Below are positions 15,703 through 23,836 of a DNA stretch of 64,000 nucleotides, piece by piece. The number at the start of each line of letters is the position of its first letter. Position 1 is the first letter of the stretch. Both the position numbers and the translations under genes were made by a program. The notes beneath the pieces were generated by a model that was not told where the DNA came from, ran no database searches, and worked only from the letters and a program-made list of their open reading frames with translations. The stretch is from contig MKTI01000006.1 in NCBI GenBank assembly GCA_001898185.1, forward strand, positions 186,001 to 250,000, read 5' to 3'. This stretch comes from Cellulomonas sp. 73-145 (GTDB lineage Bacteria; Actinomycetota; Actinomycetes; Actinomycetales; Cellulomonadaceae).

Positions 15703-16634
15703 CACGCCTCCCTTCGCTGCGTCAGGCGGATGTAGACCGCGACCAGCACGGCCAGCACGGCCGCCTGCACCACCGCGTAGCTGGCGCCCGAGCCGAGCGC
15801 ACCCTGCTTGTAGGCGGTCAGGTACGACGCCAGCGGGATGGTGGTCGAGGCGATGCCCGGACCGCCGCCCGTGAGCACGTAGGCCAGGTCGATGTAGTTC
15901 GCCGTCCAGATCAGCCGCAGCACCAGGGTGATCAGCACCGTCGGCAGGATGCTCGGCACGGTGATGAACCAGAACACCCGCAGGAACCCGCACCCGTCGG
16001 TCCGTGCCGACTCCTTCAGCTCCTCCGGCACGGCCTGCAGCGCGGCCAGCACCATCACCGCGAAGAACGGGATGCCCTGCCAGGCGTCCACCACGATCAG
16101 CGTGCCCAGAGCGGAGTGCGCGTTGCCGAACCACGCCACGGGCGAGTGCATCAGCCCGGTCCGGGTCAGCACCGCGTTCACCAGGCCGTGGTTCGGGTCC
16201 AGCAGCCACATCCAGATCAGCGCGACCAGGACGCTGGGCGTCGCCCAGGGGATCATCGCGAGCCCCCGGACGACGCCGCGCAGCCGGAACCGCTGGTTGA
16301 GCAGCAGCGCCCCGATCACCCCGAACACCAGCTGCAGGCCCACCCCGCCGACCGTCCACACCACCGAGTTGCTCAGGAACGTGCCGAAGCTCGGGTCGGT
16401 GAACAGGGTGCGGAAGTTGTCCAGGCCGACGAACCCGAGGGTGCCGCCGAGCAGGCTGGTCTCGGTGAACGAGAGCCAGATCGCCCGCAGGAACGGGTAG
16501 GCGACGAAGACGACGAGCAGCAGGAGCGTCGGCGAGAGGAACAGCGGCACGGTCAGGTCGAGCCGCCGCTTCCTTCTCGTCGGCCCCGTCGGCCCGCTCG
16601 GCCTGATCGGCCGTCGCGTGGTCAGGGTGGTCAT
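15702..16634 (-). CDS. ABC sugar transporter permease (MalF/CUT1 type)
   Basis: A 310-residue permease: a basic N-terminus, a first membrane segment LFLSPTLLLLVVFVAYPFLRAIWLSF, five more hydrophobic segments and the EAA loop EELKESARTDGCGFLRVFWFITVPSILP. It pairs with the MalG-like permease to form the channel of an importer. It follows the solute-binding protein gene by 7 bp and overlaps the next permease. The operon context points to uptake of a sugar or sugar acid for the downstream dehydratase/aldolase route. Confidence 0.92.
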   Translation of the reverse strand: MTTLTTRRPIRPSGPTGPTRRKRRLDLTVPLFLSPTLLLLVVFVAYPFLRAIWLSFTETSLLGGTLGFVGLDNFRTLFTDPSFGTFLSNSVVWTVGGVGLQLVFGVIGALLLNQRFRLRGVVRGLAMIPWATPSVLVALIWMWLLDPNHGLVNAVLTRTGLMHSPVAWFGNAHSALGTLIVVDAWQGIPFFAVMVLAALQAVPEELKESARTDGCGFLRVFWFITVPSILPTVLITLVLRLIWTANYIDLAYVLTGGGPGIASTTIPLASYLTAYKQGALGSGASYAVVQAAVLAVLVAVYIRLTQRREA

Positions 16635-16641
16635 CGGTCGG

Positions 16642-17919
16642 CTACTTCGACAGGTCCGCGGACAGCTTCTGCAGCATCTGCGCGCTGCTGGACTGGCCGC
16701 CGAACGCCTGCTGGATGGTCGGCGACCACGTCGCGTTGACCACGTTGGTGGTGCCGTTCAGCTGCGGCCAGCTCTGCGCCGTCTGCGCCGCCTTGAGCGC
16801 CACCTGGTAGCCGTCGTCCTTGGTGAACGCGGCGTTCGCCGCGACCGCCGTCGTCACCGGTAGCTGGCCCTGGGGCGAGGTGCTCATCTTGAGCATCTGC
16901 GCGTCACCGAGCAGCCACGTCTCCCACTGCCAGGCGAGCTCCTGCTTCTTCGACGACGTGAAGACGACGTTGCCGCTCATCGTCTGCAGCGACGACGGCT
17001 TCGACGGGTCCTGGGACGGCACGGGGATCACGCCGACGTCCTGGCCGAACTGCTTGCGCACCGCGGCGAGCGAACCGACGTGGTGGATCATCATCGCCGT
17101 CGTGCCGGACAGGAAGTTGCTCTGCACCTGCGCGAACGCTGCCGTGGCCGATCCCGGGGGCGCGAACTTCACCAGGTCCAGGTACGACTGGTTCACCTGC
17201 TCGCCCGTCGGGCTGTCCAGCGTCACCTTGCCGCTGGAGTCGACGAACTGGGCGCCGCCGGCGTACATCCACGCCGCCCACTGGTCCTGGCCGCCGGCCC
17301 CGCCGCGCACGTCGAACGCGTAGTGACCGTTGCCAGTCAGCTTCGGCGCGTCGGCGATCACGTCGGCCTGCGTCTTCGGGGCGTCCAGGCCGGCTGCGCT
17401 GAACAGCTTCTTGTTGTAATACATGTACAAGGCTGTGTTCTGGTGCGGCATCATGTAGATCTCGCTCTTGCCGGGCACCTTGCCGGCGTTCCAGCTCGAG
17501 TCGATGACGCTCGACTTGCCGCTCCAGGCGTCGATCTTCTTGCTCAGCGGGGCCAGGACGCCGGCCTTGACGAACTGGCCGATCCACTCGTCCTTCATGC
17601 GCGCCGCGTCCGGGCCGTTGCCGCTGCTCAGCGCCGTCTGGAGCTTGTCCAGGTACTGCGCGGCGGGCACCACCTGCAGCTGCACCTTGCCGTGGCCGCT
17701 CTCGGCGTTGAACTGGTCGGCCAGCTGCTGCCAGGTCTGGTCGGTGGCGTTGTCCACCCACAGCCAGTAGTTCAGGGTCTGGCCGGACGTGTCCGTGCTC
17801 TGGCTGGCAGCAGCGGCGGAACCGGTGGACGAGCTGCCGCTGCAGCCCGCGAGCGCGATGGCGGCCGCCGTCAGCGCCGCACAGACGGCTCCGGCGCGAC
17901 GCCAGGAAGAGTGCCTCAT
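16642..17919 (-). CDS. Extracellular solute-binding lipoprotein of an ABC sugar importer
   Basis: A 425-residue lipoprotein: a basic start, a hydrophobic signal, the lipobox ALAGC (Cys26) and a Ser/Gly-rich tether before the binding domain (LNYWLWVDNATDQTWQQLADQFNA). It belongs to the family 1 (MalE-like) sugar-binding proteins. It captures substrate outside the membrane for the two permeases that follow. It is the first structural gene after the regulator, 33 bp downstream of the GntR stop. Confidence 0.92.
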   Translation of the reverse strand: MRHSSWRRAGAVCAALTAAAIALAGCSGSSSTGSAAAASQSTDTSGQTLNYWLWVDNATDQTWQQLADQFNAESGHGKVQLQVVPAAQYLDKLQTALSSGNGPDAARMKDEWIGQFVKAGVLAPLSKKIDAWSGKSSVIDSSWNAGKVPGKSEIYMMPHQNTALYMYYNKKLFSAAGLDAPKTQADVIADAPKLTGNGHYAFDVRGGAGGQDQWAAWMYAGGAQFVDSSGKVTLDSPTGEQVNQSYLDLVKFAPPGSATAAFAQVQSNFLSGTTAMMIHHVGSLAAVRKQFGQDVGVIPVPSQDPSKPSSLQTMSGNVVFTSSKKQELAWQWETWLLGDAQMLKMSTSPQGQLPVTTAVAANAAFTKDDGYQVALKAAQTAQSWPQLNGTTNVVNATWSPTIQQAFGGQSSSAQMLQKLSADLSK

Positions 17920-17952
17920 TGCAGTCCTCTCTCTCTTGCGGTTCGGGGGACC

Positions 17953-18717
17953 TCACAGGCCGGCTTGCGTCGCCTCTCGGGAGGCGGCCGGACCGAGCGC
18001 CCGTTCCTTCGCCCGCAGGGCGGTGAACCGGGCGCGGACGTCGAAGAAGTGCACGTTGAGCTCGTGCGTGGCCAGCGAGGTGTCGCCGGCCTCGAGCGTC
18101 TCGACGATGCGCAGGTGGCGCAGCGCCGTGCTCTGCAGGTCGCCGCCCACCTGGAACTGCTCGGACAGCTCGTCGAACAGCCGCCAGAACGCGGCGATCA
18201 GGCCCTGCAGCGTCTTGTTGCCCAGCTGCTCGTAGAGCGCCTGGTGGAACTGGGCGTCCTCCTGCACGAAGGGCTGTCCGCGGCCCGCCTTGGCGACCAT
18301 GCGCTCGGCGATCCGGCGCAGCTCGCGCAGGGTGTTCGCGGACATCTTGGCGACGGCGATCGGGAAGAAGGCCGCCTCCAGCACCCGCCGCACGTCGAGC
18401 ATCTCGAGCATCAGCTCGGTGGTCGGCTCCATGTAGCGGGTCAGCGACTCGACCACCGTCTCCATGTCGAAGGTGCCGAGCGTGCGCCGTGCCCCCTGCC
18501 GCGAGACGACGAACCCGAGGGCCTCCAGCGCGGCCAGCGCCTCCCGCAGCGCTGGCCGGCTGACCTGGAGGTCGTGCACCAGGTCCCGCTCGCGCGGCAG
18601 GGGGTCGCCGGGCACCAGCTCGAGCAGGCGGAAGTGGCGGATCAGTCGGAACTCGAGATCGGAAGCCACGGCGCTCACCACCACTTGTCTGACAGGTTCG
18701 GGCCTCATCGCCCTCAC
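17953..18717 (-). CDS. GntR family regulator, FCD (FadR-C-terminal) subgroup
   Basis: A 254-residue regulator. The N-terminal winged helix (PGDPLPRERDLVHDLQVSRPALREALAALEALGFV) is followed by an all-helical FCD ligand domain containing the metal-type residues D..H (EDAQFHQALY) and ALRHLRIVETLE. FCD regulators near sugar-acid genes usually bind uronates or aldonates. ATG 18717 lies only a few bases downstream of the predicted transcription start; ATG 18708 or GTGs at 18684-18678 are alternatives. A candidate operator lies inside the first codons, so the start matters. Probably first gene and autoregulator of the operon. Confidence 0.9.
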   Translation of the reverse strand: MRAMRPEPVRQVVVSAVASDLEFRLIRHFRLLELVPGDPLPRERDLVHDLQVSRPALREALAALEALGFVVSRQGARRTLGTFDMETVVESLTRYMEPTTELMLEMLDVRRVLEAAFFPIAVAKMSANTLRELRRIAERMVAKAGRGQPFVQEDAQFHQALYEQLGNKTLQGLIAAFWRLFDELSEQFQVGGDLQSTALRHLRIVETLEAGDTSLATHELNVHFFDVRARFTALRAKERALGPAASREATQAGL

Positions 18718-18791
18718 GGCGAGCCTGACTGTAGGAACGACGTGGCGAGACCCTCAATAGCGAGGGCCGGATAGGCCCCACATGTCAGACA
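18686..18791 (-). promoter_or_regulatory. Promoter and two matching operators of the sugar-acid operon
   Basis: On the minus strand, TTGAGG (18757-18752), an 18-bp spacer and TACAGT (18733-18728) form a promoter. Two sites with the shared sequence ACCTGTCWGACAWGTGG flank it, with cores TGTCAGACA on plus at 18783-18791 and TGTCTGACA on plus at 18686-18694. Each core is a perfect palindrome of the TGTC-N-GACA type expected for FCD GntR proteins. One site is upstream of -35 and the other downstream of the start, about 97 bp apart, which suggests looping or road-block repression. Confidence 0.6.
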
Positions 18792-18792
18792 G

Positions 18793-18882
18793 GTGCGCCG
18801 CGCCGGCCGGTTGCGCCGCGCCGGGCTGGCCGGTTGCGCAGCACCGCACTGGCCGGGTGAGCCGCGCCGCACTGGCCGAGCC
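18793..18882. repeat. Degenerate GC-rich tandem repeat, period about 23 bp
   Basis: Three to four imperfect units built on GCGCCGCRCYGGCCGG-like sequence fill this part of the 393-bp gap between the GntR promoter and the TetR gene. The rest of the gap holds the palindromic element (18912-18957) and a direct repeat of CGGGCAGGTGT-type sequence around 18975-19045. No gene is credible in it. Confidence 0.45.
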
Positions 18883-18911
18883 AGCCGTGCCGCACGGACC
18901 ACGAGGACCCT

Positions 18912-18957
18912 TTTCGCGCTGTACGCCCGGTGTACGTACGTCAGACGTACAGCGCGA
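18912..18957. repeat. Palindromic intergenic element, copy 2
   Basis: Arms TTTCGCGCTGTACG and CGTACAGCGCGAAA are a perfect 14-bp inverted repeat around a loop containing GTGTACGTACGT. Aligned with copy 1 (5311-5352) it differs at only a few positions, and the inner and outer stem ends are extended differently in the two copies. It lies downstream of the TetR gene's 3' end. Confidence 0.7.
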
Positions 18958-19110
18958 AACACCTGCCGGAGGTCGGACGGGCAGGTGTTGGCGAGACGTC
19001 GCCGGTGTGTGGGCGAGACGCCGGATGGGCAGGTGTCGGTGAGCGGGCGCAAGATCCGAGAACAGGTCCGCCGGACGGGCGGTTCGCCAAGGGCCGCGGC
19101 TCGTCGCGGC

Positions 19111-19683
19111 TCAGCCGAGCGCGCCGACCGCCCCGCGCAGCTTCTCCAGCGCCTCCCGGACCAGCGCGACCAGCCCCGGTCCGCCGTCGGACGCCGTCCA
19201 CGTCGCGAACCCGTCCCGGAAGGCCAGCATCCCGATCTCCGCGGCGAGCGACGCCACCGGGTCCGGCACCCCCCGGTCCTGCAGCGCCGCCGCGACGTCC
19301 GCCACCAGGCTGACGTGCTTGGCCTGGTCGCGTGCCTGCAGCTCGGCGCTGCTGGCGATCACCGCGCGCACGCGCGGGGCCACCTCCCGGTTGAACGACG
19401 TCATCGAGCCGGCGACGTTGTCGAGGCCTGCCGCGACGGCATCGAGCGGGCCGGCCTCGGCGGGCGCACCCGCGATCCCCTCGACCAGCAGGCCGGACAT
19501 CCAGGCCTGTCCGGCGGCCAGCACGTCGCGCTTGTCGGGGAAGTGCCGGAAGAAGGTGCTGCGGGTCAGGCCGGCGCGCTCGGCGATCTCGGCGACCGTC
19601 ACCTGGTCGTACCCACGCTCGGCGAACAGGTCGAGGGCGGCGGCCACCAGCCGTTCCCGTCCGTCCGGTTCCCATCTCGCCAT
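19111..19683 (-). CDS. TetR family transcriptional regulator
   Basis: A 190-residue repressor. The HTH (GRERLVAAALDLFAERGYDQVTVAEIAERAGLTRSTFFRHFPDK) is at the N-terminus, followed by a helical ligand domain of the AcrR-like type. ATG 19683 gives the standard TetR start; further in-frame upstream codons lie within the operator region. It is divergently oriented from a nucleoside-diphosphate-sugar-epimerase-like gene, and two 24-bp palindromes lie between them. It almost certainly represses both itself and that gene. The inducer is unknown. Confidence 0.93.
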   Translation of the reverse strand: MARWEPDGRERLVAAALDLFAERGYDQVTVAEIAERAGLTRSTFFRHFPDKRDVLAAGQAWMSGLLVEGIAGAPAEAGPLDAVAAGLDNVAGSMTSFNREVAPRVRAVIASSAELQARDQAKHVSLVADVAAALQDRGVPDPVASLAAEIGMLAFRDGFATWTASDGGPGLVALVREALEKLRGAVGALG

Positions 19684-19695
19684 GCCCGCAGCATA

Positions 19696-19752
19696 GTGAT
19701 GCGACAGCAGTCTCATCGCAGGATTACAGTGATGGGACACGAGTCGCATCAC
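19696..19752. promoter_or_regulatory. Tandem TetR operators in a divergent promoter
   Basis: Two 24-bp sites share the layout GTGATGSGAC-N4-GTCKCATCRC. Site A is 19696-19719 (arms GTGATGCGAC / GTCTCATCGC), site B 19729-19752 (arms GTGATGGGAC / GTCGCATCAC), spaced 33 bp start to start. A plus-strand -10-like TACAGT (19725-19730) sits between them; a minus-strand -10-like TATGCT overlaps site A near the TetR start. The layout is that of a TetR repressor controlling both directions. Confidence 0.75.
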
Positions 19753-19784
19753 TCCGATGCCGACCGCGAGACCTGGAGGTCGTC

Positions 19785-20663
19785 ATGCGCGTCTTCGTCA
19801 CGGGTGCCACCGGCGGGATCGGCTCCGCCGTCGTCGCCGAGCTGCTGTCCACCGGCCATGAGGTGCTGGGCCTGGCCCGGTCGGACTCGTCGGCCGCACG
19901 TCTCGAGGCCGCGGGCGGGTCGGTGCTGCGGGGCGACATCTCCGACCCGGACGTCCTCCGGGCGGGCGCGCAGCAGGCCGACGGCGTGATGCACCTGGCC
20001 TTCGGCCACGACTTCACTGACTTCGCGGGCGCGATCGCGCAGGAGGGTGCTGCCACGCGGACGCTGGGCGAGGCGCTGCTCGGCACCGGGAAGCCCCTGG
20101 TCATGGCCTCGGGCACCCCGGCCCTCCCCGGTCAGGTCACCACCGAGGAGACGGTGGCGAACGAGGGCACCGCCGGCGGTCGAGGTGTGAACGCGCAGCA
20201 CGTGATCGACCTGGCCGAGCAGGGCGTGCGCAGCGCCGTCGTCCGGCTGCCGCGCTCCGTGCACCAGGCCGGTGTGGCGTTCGGGTTCGCCGGGATGCTG
20301 ATCAACGCCGCGCGGCGCACGGGCGTCTCGGGCTTCGTCGGCGACGGCTCGCAGCGCTGGCCCGCCGTGCACCGGCTGGACGCCGCGCACCTGTTCTGCC
20401 TGGCGCTCGAGCACGCCGAGCCCGGCACCGTGCTGCACGCGGTGGGCGACGAGGGCGACACCATGCGGTCCCTGGCCGACGAGATCGGCCGCCAGCTCGG
20501 GCTGCCTGTCGAGCAGGTGCCGGCCGAGAGCTGCGGGTTTCTCGGCACGATCTTCGGCGTCGACCAGCCCTCCAGCTCCGCCCTCACCCGTGAGCGCTTC
20601 GGCTGGGAGCCCACCCACCCGAGCCTGCTGGCCGACCTCGCGACGGGCGACTACCCGGCCTGA
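19785..20663 (+). CDS. NAD-dependent epimerase/dehydratase family protein
   Basis: A 292-residue extended/atypical SDR with the cofactor motif FVTGATGGIGSAVVAELL at the very N-terminus and a GDISDPDVL acidic-strand segment. It resembles NAD(P)-binding epimerase-like oxidoreductases commonly controlled by a divergent TetR. A canonical YxxxK is not obvious, so catalysis may differ from true sugar epimerases. ATG 19785 follows GGAGGTC. It is probably monocistronic, and its end is convergent with the next gene (30-bp gap). Role inferred only as an inducible oxidoreductase. Confidence 0.86.
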   Translation: MRVFVTGATGGIGSAVVAELLSTGHEVLGLARSDSSAARLEAAGGSVLRGDISDPDVLRAGAQQADGVMHLAFGHDFTDFAGAIAQEGAATRTLGEALLGTGKPLVMASGTPALPGQVTTEETVANEGTAGGRGVNAQHVIDLAEQGVRSAVVRLPRSVHQAGVAFGFAGMLINAARRTGVSGFVGDGSQRWPAVHRLDAAHLFCLALEHAEPGTVLHAVGDEGDTMRSLADEIGRQLGLPVEQVPAESCGFLGTIFGVDQPSSSALTRERFGWEPTHPSLLADLATGDYPA

Positions 20664-20693
20664 CCAGGGCAGACCGGACCGGATCCCGACCGG

Positions 20694-22220
20694 CTAGAGG
20701 TACCCGCCGCCGATGTCCGTACCGTCGAGGGCGGTCTCGGGCGGCATCGGCGGCGGAGCCGCGACCAGCACCTGCTGGTGCCGGAGCGGACGTCCGGACG
20801 GCACGGGCAGCCTGTTCAGCGCCAGCCACGCCGTCCCGGTCAGCGGGCACCCGAGCACCGCGAGGCCCTGCGGGTTGACCACACCGGCCAGGGCGGCATA
20901 CGCCTGCGGCGGCAGGGCGAGGGCGAGCGGCGTCAGGTGCTGGTTCGCGTAGTGGACCGCCGCCTCGCCGACGATCCCGCGCAGCTCCCAGCAACGGCAC
21001 GTCACCGGGGCCGCCGACGCGCCCGCCTCCTTGAGCAGCCGGATGCGCTCCGACCTGAGCACCACCTGGCGACGCACCTGCTCGGCGACGACGGCACCGA
21101 GGACCGTCCCGCCGGGGAGGAGGACGACGTAGAGGGAGATCGCCCACCGCGCGGCGCTGTCGCCGAGCGGACCGGACGGGTCCGCGAGCAGCGCGGCGCC
21201 GAACAGGCCGGCGACGAACCCGAGCGTGCCGCCGACGAACATGTGGCCCGCGTTCCGGGACGTGATCGGGGGCTTGCGCGCGCCGTCCACGCCGAGGGTC
21301 CGGTACCGGGAGCGGAGCCACGACTCGGCCTTGGTGTGCCCCGGATAGACCGGGAAGCGCATCCGGAGCCGCGTACCCCATCCGGTCAGCGCCAGCAGCG
21401 GGACCAGCCAGACGGTGGTGTACATGCTGTCGAAGAGGATCAACCCGGTCGCGGCCAGGGCAGCAGCCACCAGGTAGGGCACGACACGTATCGCGAGGTT
21501 CCTACCCCACAGCAGCGGGACGTCCCAGCGCTCCCGCACCGCGTCGAGGCCCGGTGACGGAGCGTGGAACCTGGTCATCACGTCGACCACGAGTGCCGCT
21601 CCGACCACGTCCCCGCTGGCGGCCAGGTCGCCGCAGATCCTGTCGACGAGCGGCACGCGCATCGTCGGCTCGTTCCGCCAGGACGCCGCCACCACGCGGA
21701 TCACCGACGCCAGGGCATCGTCCATCGCCTGCGCATCCTCGCGGTTGCGCCGCAGGACCGTGCCGACGCACACGTTGACCATCGCCTCCGGATCGGACGT
21801 GCCGGCGCTGCCGACGTAGGCCGTCCAGGCTCCGTCGGCCATCGCCCGGTCCGGGTTGGTGGACGCGGCCAGGGCGAGCAGCCGGGCGTGCTGAACCCTC
21901 AGCTGACCGTCGAGCTGGACGGCGGCGAGCACCTGAAGAGCGTGGAGGTCGCCGCGCTGCGCCCGTGCGGCGAGCACCACGAGGTCCGACCAGCGCGACG
22001 GCGCCGAGATCGGTGCCGTCGGCTCCGCCTGCAGCGCCGAGAGCGCCTCGTCAGGCCGACCCATCTCGAGCAGGGCCGTCGCCCGCCAGACGGTCCGCTG
22101 CTCGCTGTCCGGCAGGAGCGCGGCGCCGAGCTCCCTGTCGTCGAAGAGCACCGCGCCCGAAGCCCAGAGGGAGAGCTGCTCATCGGTGGCCAGCGCGGTG
22201 GTCGTCGGGAGGGGGCCCAT
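20694..22220 (-). CDS. Large membrane protein of unknown function
   Basis: A 508-residue protein I do not recognise. The soluble N-terminal ~270 residues look like Ala-rich helical repeats (TALLEMGRPDEALSALQAEP suggests TPR-like pairs). Two pairs of membrane segments follow (VVPYLVAAALAATGLILF and TVWLVPLLALTGWG; FVGGTLGFVAGLFGAALLA and ISLYVVLLPGGTVLGAVVAEQV). A C-terminal cytoplasmic part contains CRCWELRGIVGEAA. ATG 22220 is preferred, although the frame is open further upstream. It is transcribed alone. TPR-like plus four membrane segments suggests a scaffold or transport accessory role, not an enzyme. Confidence 0.7.
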   Translation of the reverse strand: MGPLPTTTALATDEQLSLWASGAVLFDDRELGAALLPDSEQRTVWRATALLEMGRPDEALSALQAEPTAPISAPSRWSDLVVLAARAQRGDLHALQVLAAVQLDGQLRVQHARLLALAASTNPDRAMADGAWTAYVGSAGTSDPEAMVNVCVGTVLRRNREDAQAMDDALASVIRVVAASWRNEPTMRVPLVDRICGDLAASGDVVGAALVVDVMTRFHAPSPGLDAVRERWDVPLLWGRNLAIRVVPYLVAAALAATGLILFDSMYTTVWLVPLLALTGWGTRLRMRFPVYPGHTKAESWLRSRYRTLGVDGARKPPITSRNAGHMFVGGTLGFVAGLFGAALLADPSGPLGDSAARWAISLYVVLLPGGTVLGAVVAEQVRRQVVLRSERIRLLKEAGASAAPVTCRCWELRGIVGEAAVHYANQHLTPLALALPPQAYAALAGVVNPQGLAVLGCPLTGTAWLALNRLPVPSGRPLRHQQVLVAAPPPMPPETALDGTDIGGGYL

Positions 22221-22345
22221 GCCCGACACATCGGACTCCGGATCGTCCGTCTTGACCTCCAAAGGGCCTAGGACGGGCCCTCGAAGCGCGTCCACCGAAG
22301 ATCTGGCGGCGGCTCGCGCGTCCGCCGGTCGTGCGGATCCGCACG

Positions 22346-22394
22346 CAGGTGAGGCGGGGTCGCTTCCCCCTGCGGAGCGACCCCACCTCACCTG
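22346..22394 (-). terminator. Terminator of the ECF sigma operon
   Basis: Arms CAGGTGAGGCGGGGTCGCT (22346-22364) and its complement at 22376-22394 form a 19-bp stem with one C-A mismatch and an 11-nt loop, 24 bp beyond the stop of the membrane partner gene. Confidence 0.75.
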
Positions 22395-22417
22395 CCAACC
22401 GGTTCAGCGCCGGGTTC

Positions 22418-23836
22418 TCACGGCACCGTCAGCCGCACCGGTGCTGCCTGCACCCAGGTGTCCGTCCCGTCCGGCAGCACCAGCTCGGTGTAGGCGTAGA
22501 TCGTGTAGCTGCCCGACGGCCAGGTCGTGCCCCACGCCGTCGTGCACGTGTAAGGACCGACGCCGGTCTCAAGGTCGAGCGAGCCGCCGCTGGCCAGCGC
22601 AGTGCGGGGCGTCCACGACGTGGTCGGAGCGCCGAGAGAACCGGCGACCCTCGTGTCGGGGATGCCGAGGTTCCCGGCGTGCATCACCAGCCCGGCTGCG
22701 AGCGGCTGGCCCTTCCCATCCGGGGCGTACGGGTCCGCTATCGGGTTGTCGTTGACCACGAAGTAGGACGGGTACCTGATCTCGACGTCGTTCACCGCCG
22801 CACCGGTGTTGGTCAGGTGCATCCTCACCACGAGGTTCCCGCCGTCCAGCGCGGCCGACGCCTGGCCGGTGACCGCTCCCGTGCTCGCCGGCCACGTGTC
22901 CGACGAGATGTGGGGATCGAGCGCGCAGAAGGACTGGTCACTATGCGAGTCGAGCCGGACGGTGCCCGCGGGCAGGTAGGTCCGCGCCGGCGGCACCCCC
23001 ACCTCCCCGCCGGCGGTCGACGTGGGCGTCGGACCGACCGTGCCGGAGGCGGGACCCCACGCGGAGCGGGTCTGCCCGTCCTTGACCACCTGGAGCTTGG
23101 TCCAGGCGACGTACGACCCGGCCGGCGGCGGCCCGCCCGCCCCCTTCATGCCGGGGCACATGACGAAGGAGAGGCTGACCGGCAGCTGGACTCCGACGCC
23201 GCCCGGACCGAGGAGCGCCTCGGGGGTCGCCGTGAGCACCTGCGGGGACAGACCCGCCATGGGCTGTGCCGCCACGCCGACCACTCGGGACGACTGACCG
23301 CTCCCGCTCGGTTGACCTGGGTCGACCAGCACGGCGGCCAAGGGTCCGGCCGACACCTTGTCACCCACCGCACCGCCGAGCATCACCTGGTAGTGGGCGA
23401 GCAACGACCCACCGACGTCCGTCGACCACACCTCCGAGCCGAACGCCTGGAAGTCGCCGGACAACGCGTCGGGCGCCGCCGTCCCGCACGGCTGCAGGTC
23501 GGGCCGGAAGGCGGCGGGGGCCGTCGCCGACGGCGAGCTGCTCGGCGTGGCGGTCGGGGTCGGCGTCGCCGTCGTGGACGGCGTGGGCACCGGAGCTGTC
23601 GTCGTCACGACCGGGGCGGGCGGCGCGGGACGCTGCTCGAGCCGCCCGCCGAGGCCGACGCCGGCGATGGCCACCGCCGCGGCCGTGCCGATGCCCGCCG
23701 CGCTGTACCCGGTCCGCACCAGCGCCCGCCGGCGGCGCGCCAGCGTCACCAGTGGAGCCGCGGACAGCTCGGGCGCCCCTCGGCGCGCGTCGTCGTGCAT
23801 CGACCGCAAGGCGTCACGCAGGTCGGTGGTCATCAT
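22418..23836 (-). CDS. Membrane-anchored partner of the ECF sigma factor (possible anti-sigma-like protein)
   Basis: A 472-residue protein. A cytoplasmic N-terminal region (TTDLRDALRSMHDDARRGAPELSAAPLVTLARRRRALVRTGY) precedes one membrane segment (around 50-70), then a Pro/Thr/Ser linker (VPTPSTTATPTPTATPSSSP) and a long extracellular domain of two beta-rich modules. Its start overlaps the sigma stop (ATGA). One-TM proteins coded directly after SigE-family ECF factors often act as anti-sigma factors or sensors. The N-terminus lacks the zinc HxxxCxxC motif, so it would be a non-classical one. No family is recognised for the extracellular part. Confidence 0.75.
   Translation of the reverse strand: MMTTDLRDALRSMHDDARRGAPELSAAPLVTLARRRRALVRTGYSAAGIGTAAAVAIAGVGLGGRLEQRPAPPAPVVTTTAPVPTPSTTATPTPTATPSSSPSATAPAAFRPDLQPCGTAAPDALSGDFQAFGSEVWSTDVGGSLLAHYQVMLGGAVGDKVSAGPLAAVLVDPGQPSGSGQSSRVVGVAAQPMAGLSPQVLTATPEALLGPGGVGVQLPVSLSFVMCPGMKGAGGPPPAGSYVAWTKLQVVKDGQTRSAWGPASGTVGPTPTSTAGGEVGVPPARTYLPAGTVRLDSHSDQSFCALDPHISSDTWPASTGAVTGQASAALDGGNLVVRMHLTNTGAAVNDVEIRYPSYFVVNDNPIADPYAPDGKGQPLAAGLVMHAGNLGIPDTRVAGSLGAPTTSWTPRTALASGGSLDLETGVGPYTCTTAWGTTWPSGSYTIYAYTELVLPDGTDTWVQAAPVRLTVP

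Noticed and set aside
12442..15735. 1097-codon open frame on the plus strand
   Set aside because: It is the antisense shadow of the aldolase, SDR, dehydratase and permease genes. Composition is Arg/His/Gln/Val-rich low-complexity with no domain, as expected when a high-GC3 gene is read backwards.
17080..18774. 564-codon plus-strand frame opposite the solute-binding protein and GntR genes
   Set aside because: Antisense shadow; the minus-strand genes have clear domains, lipobox and ribosome-binding sites.
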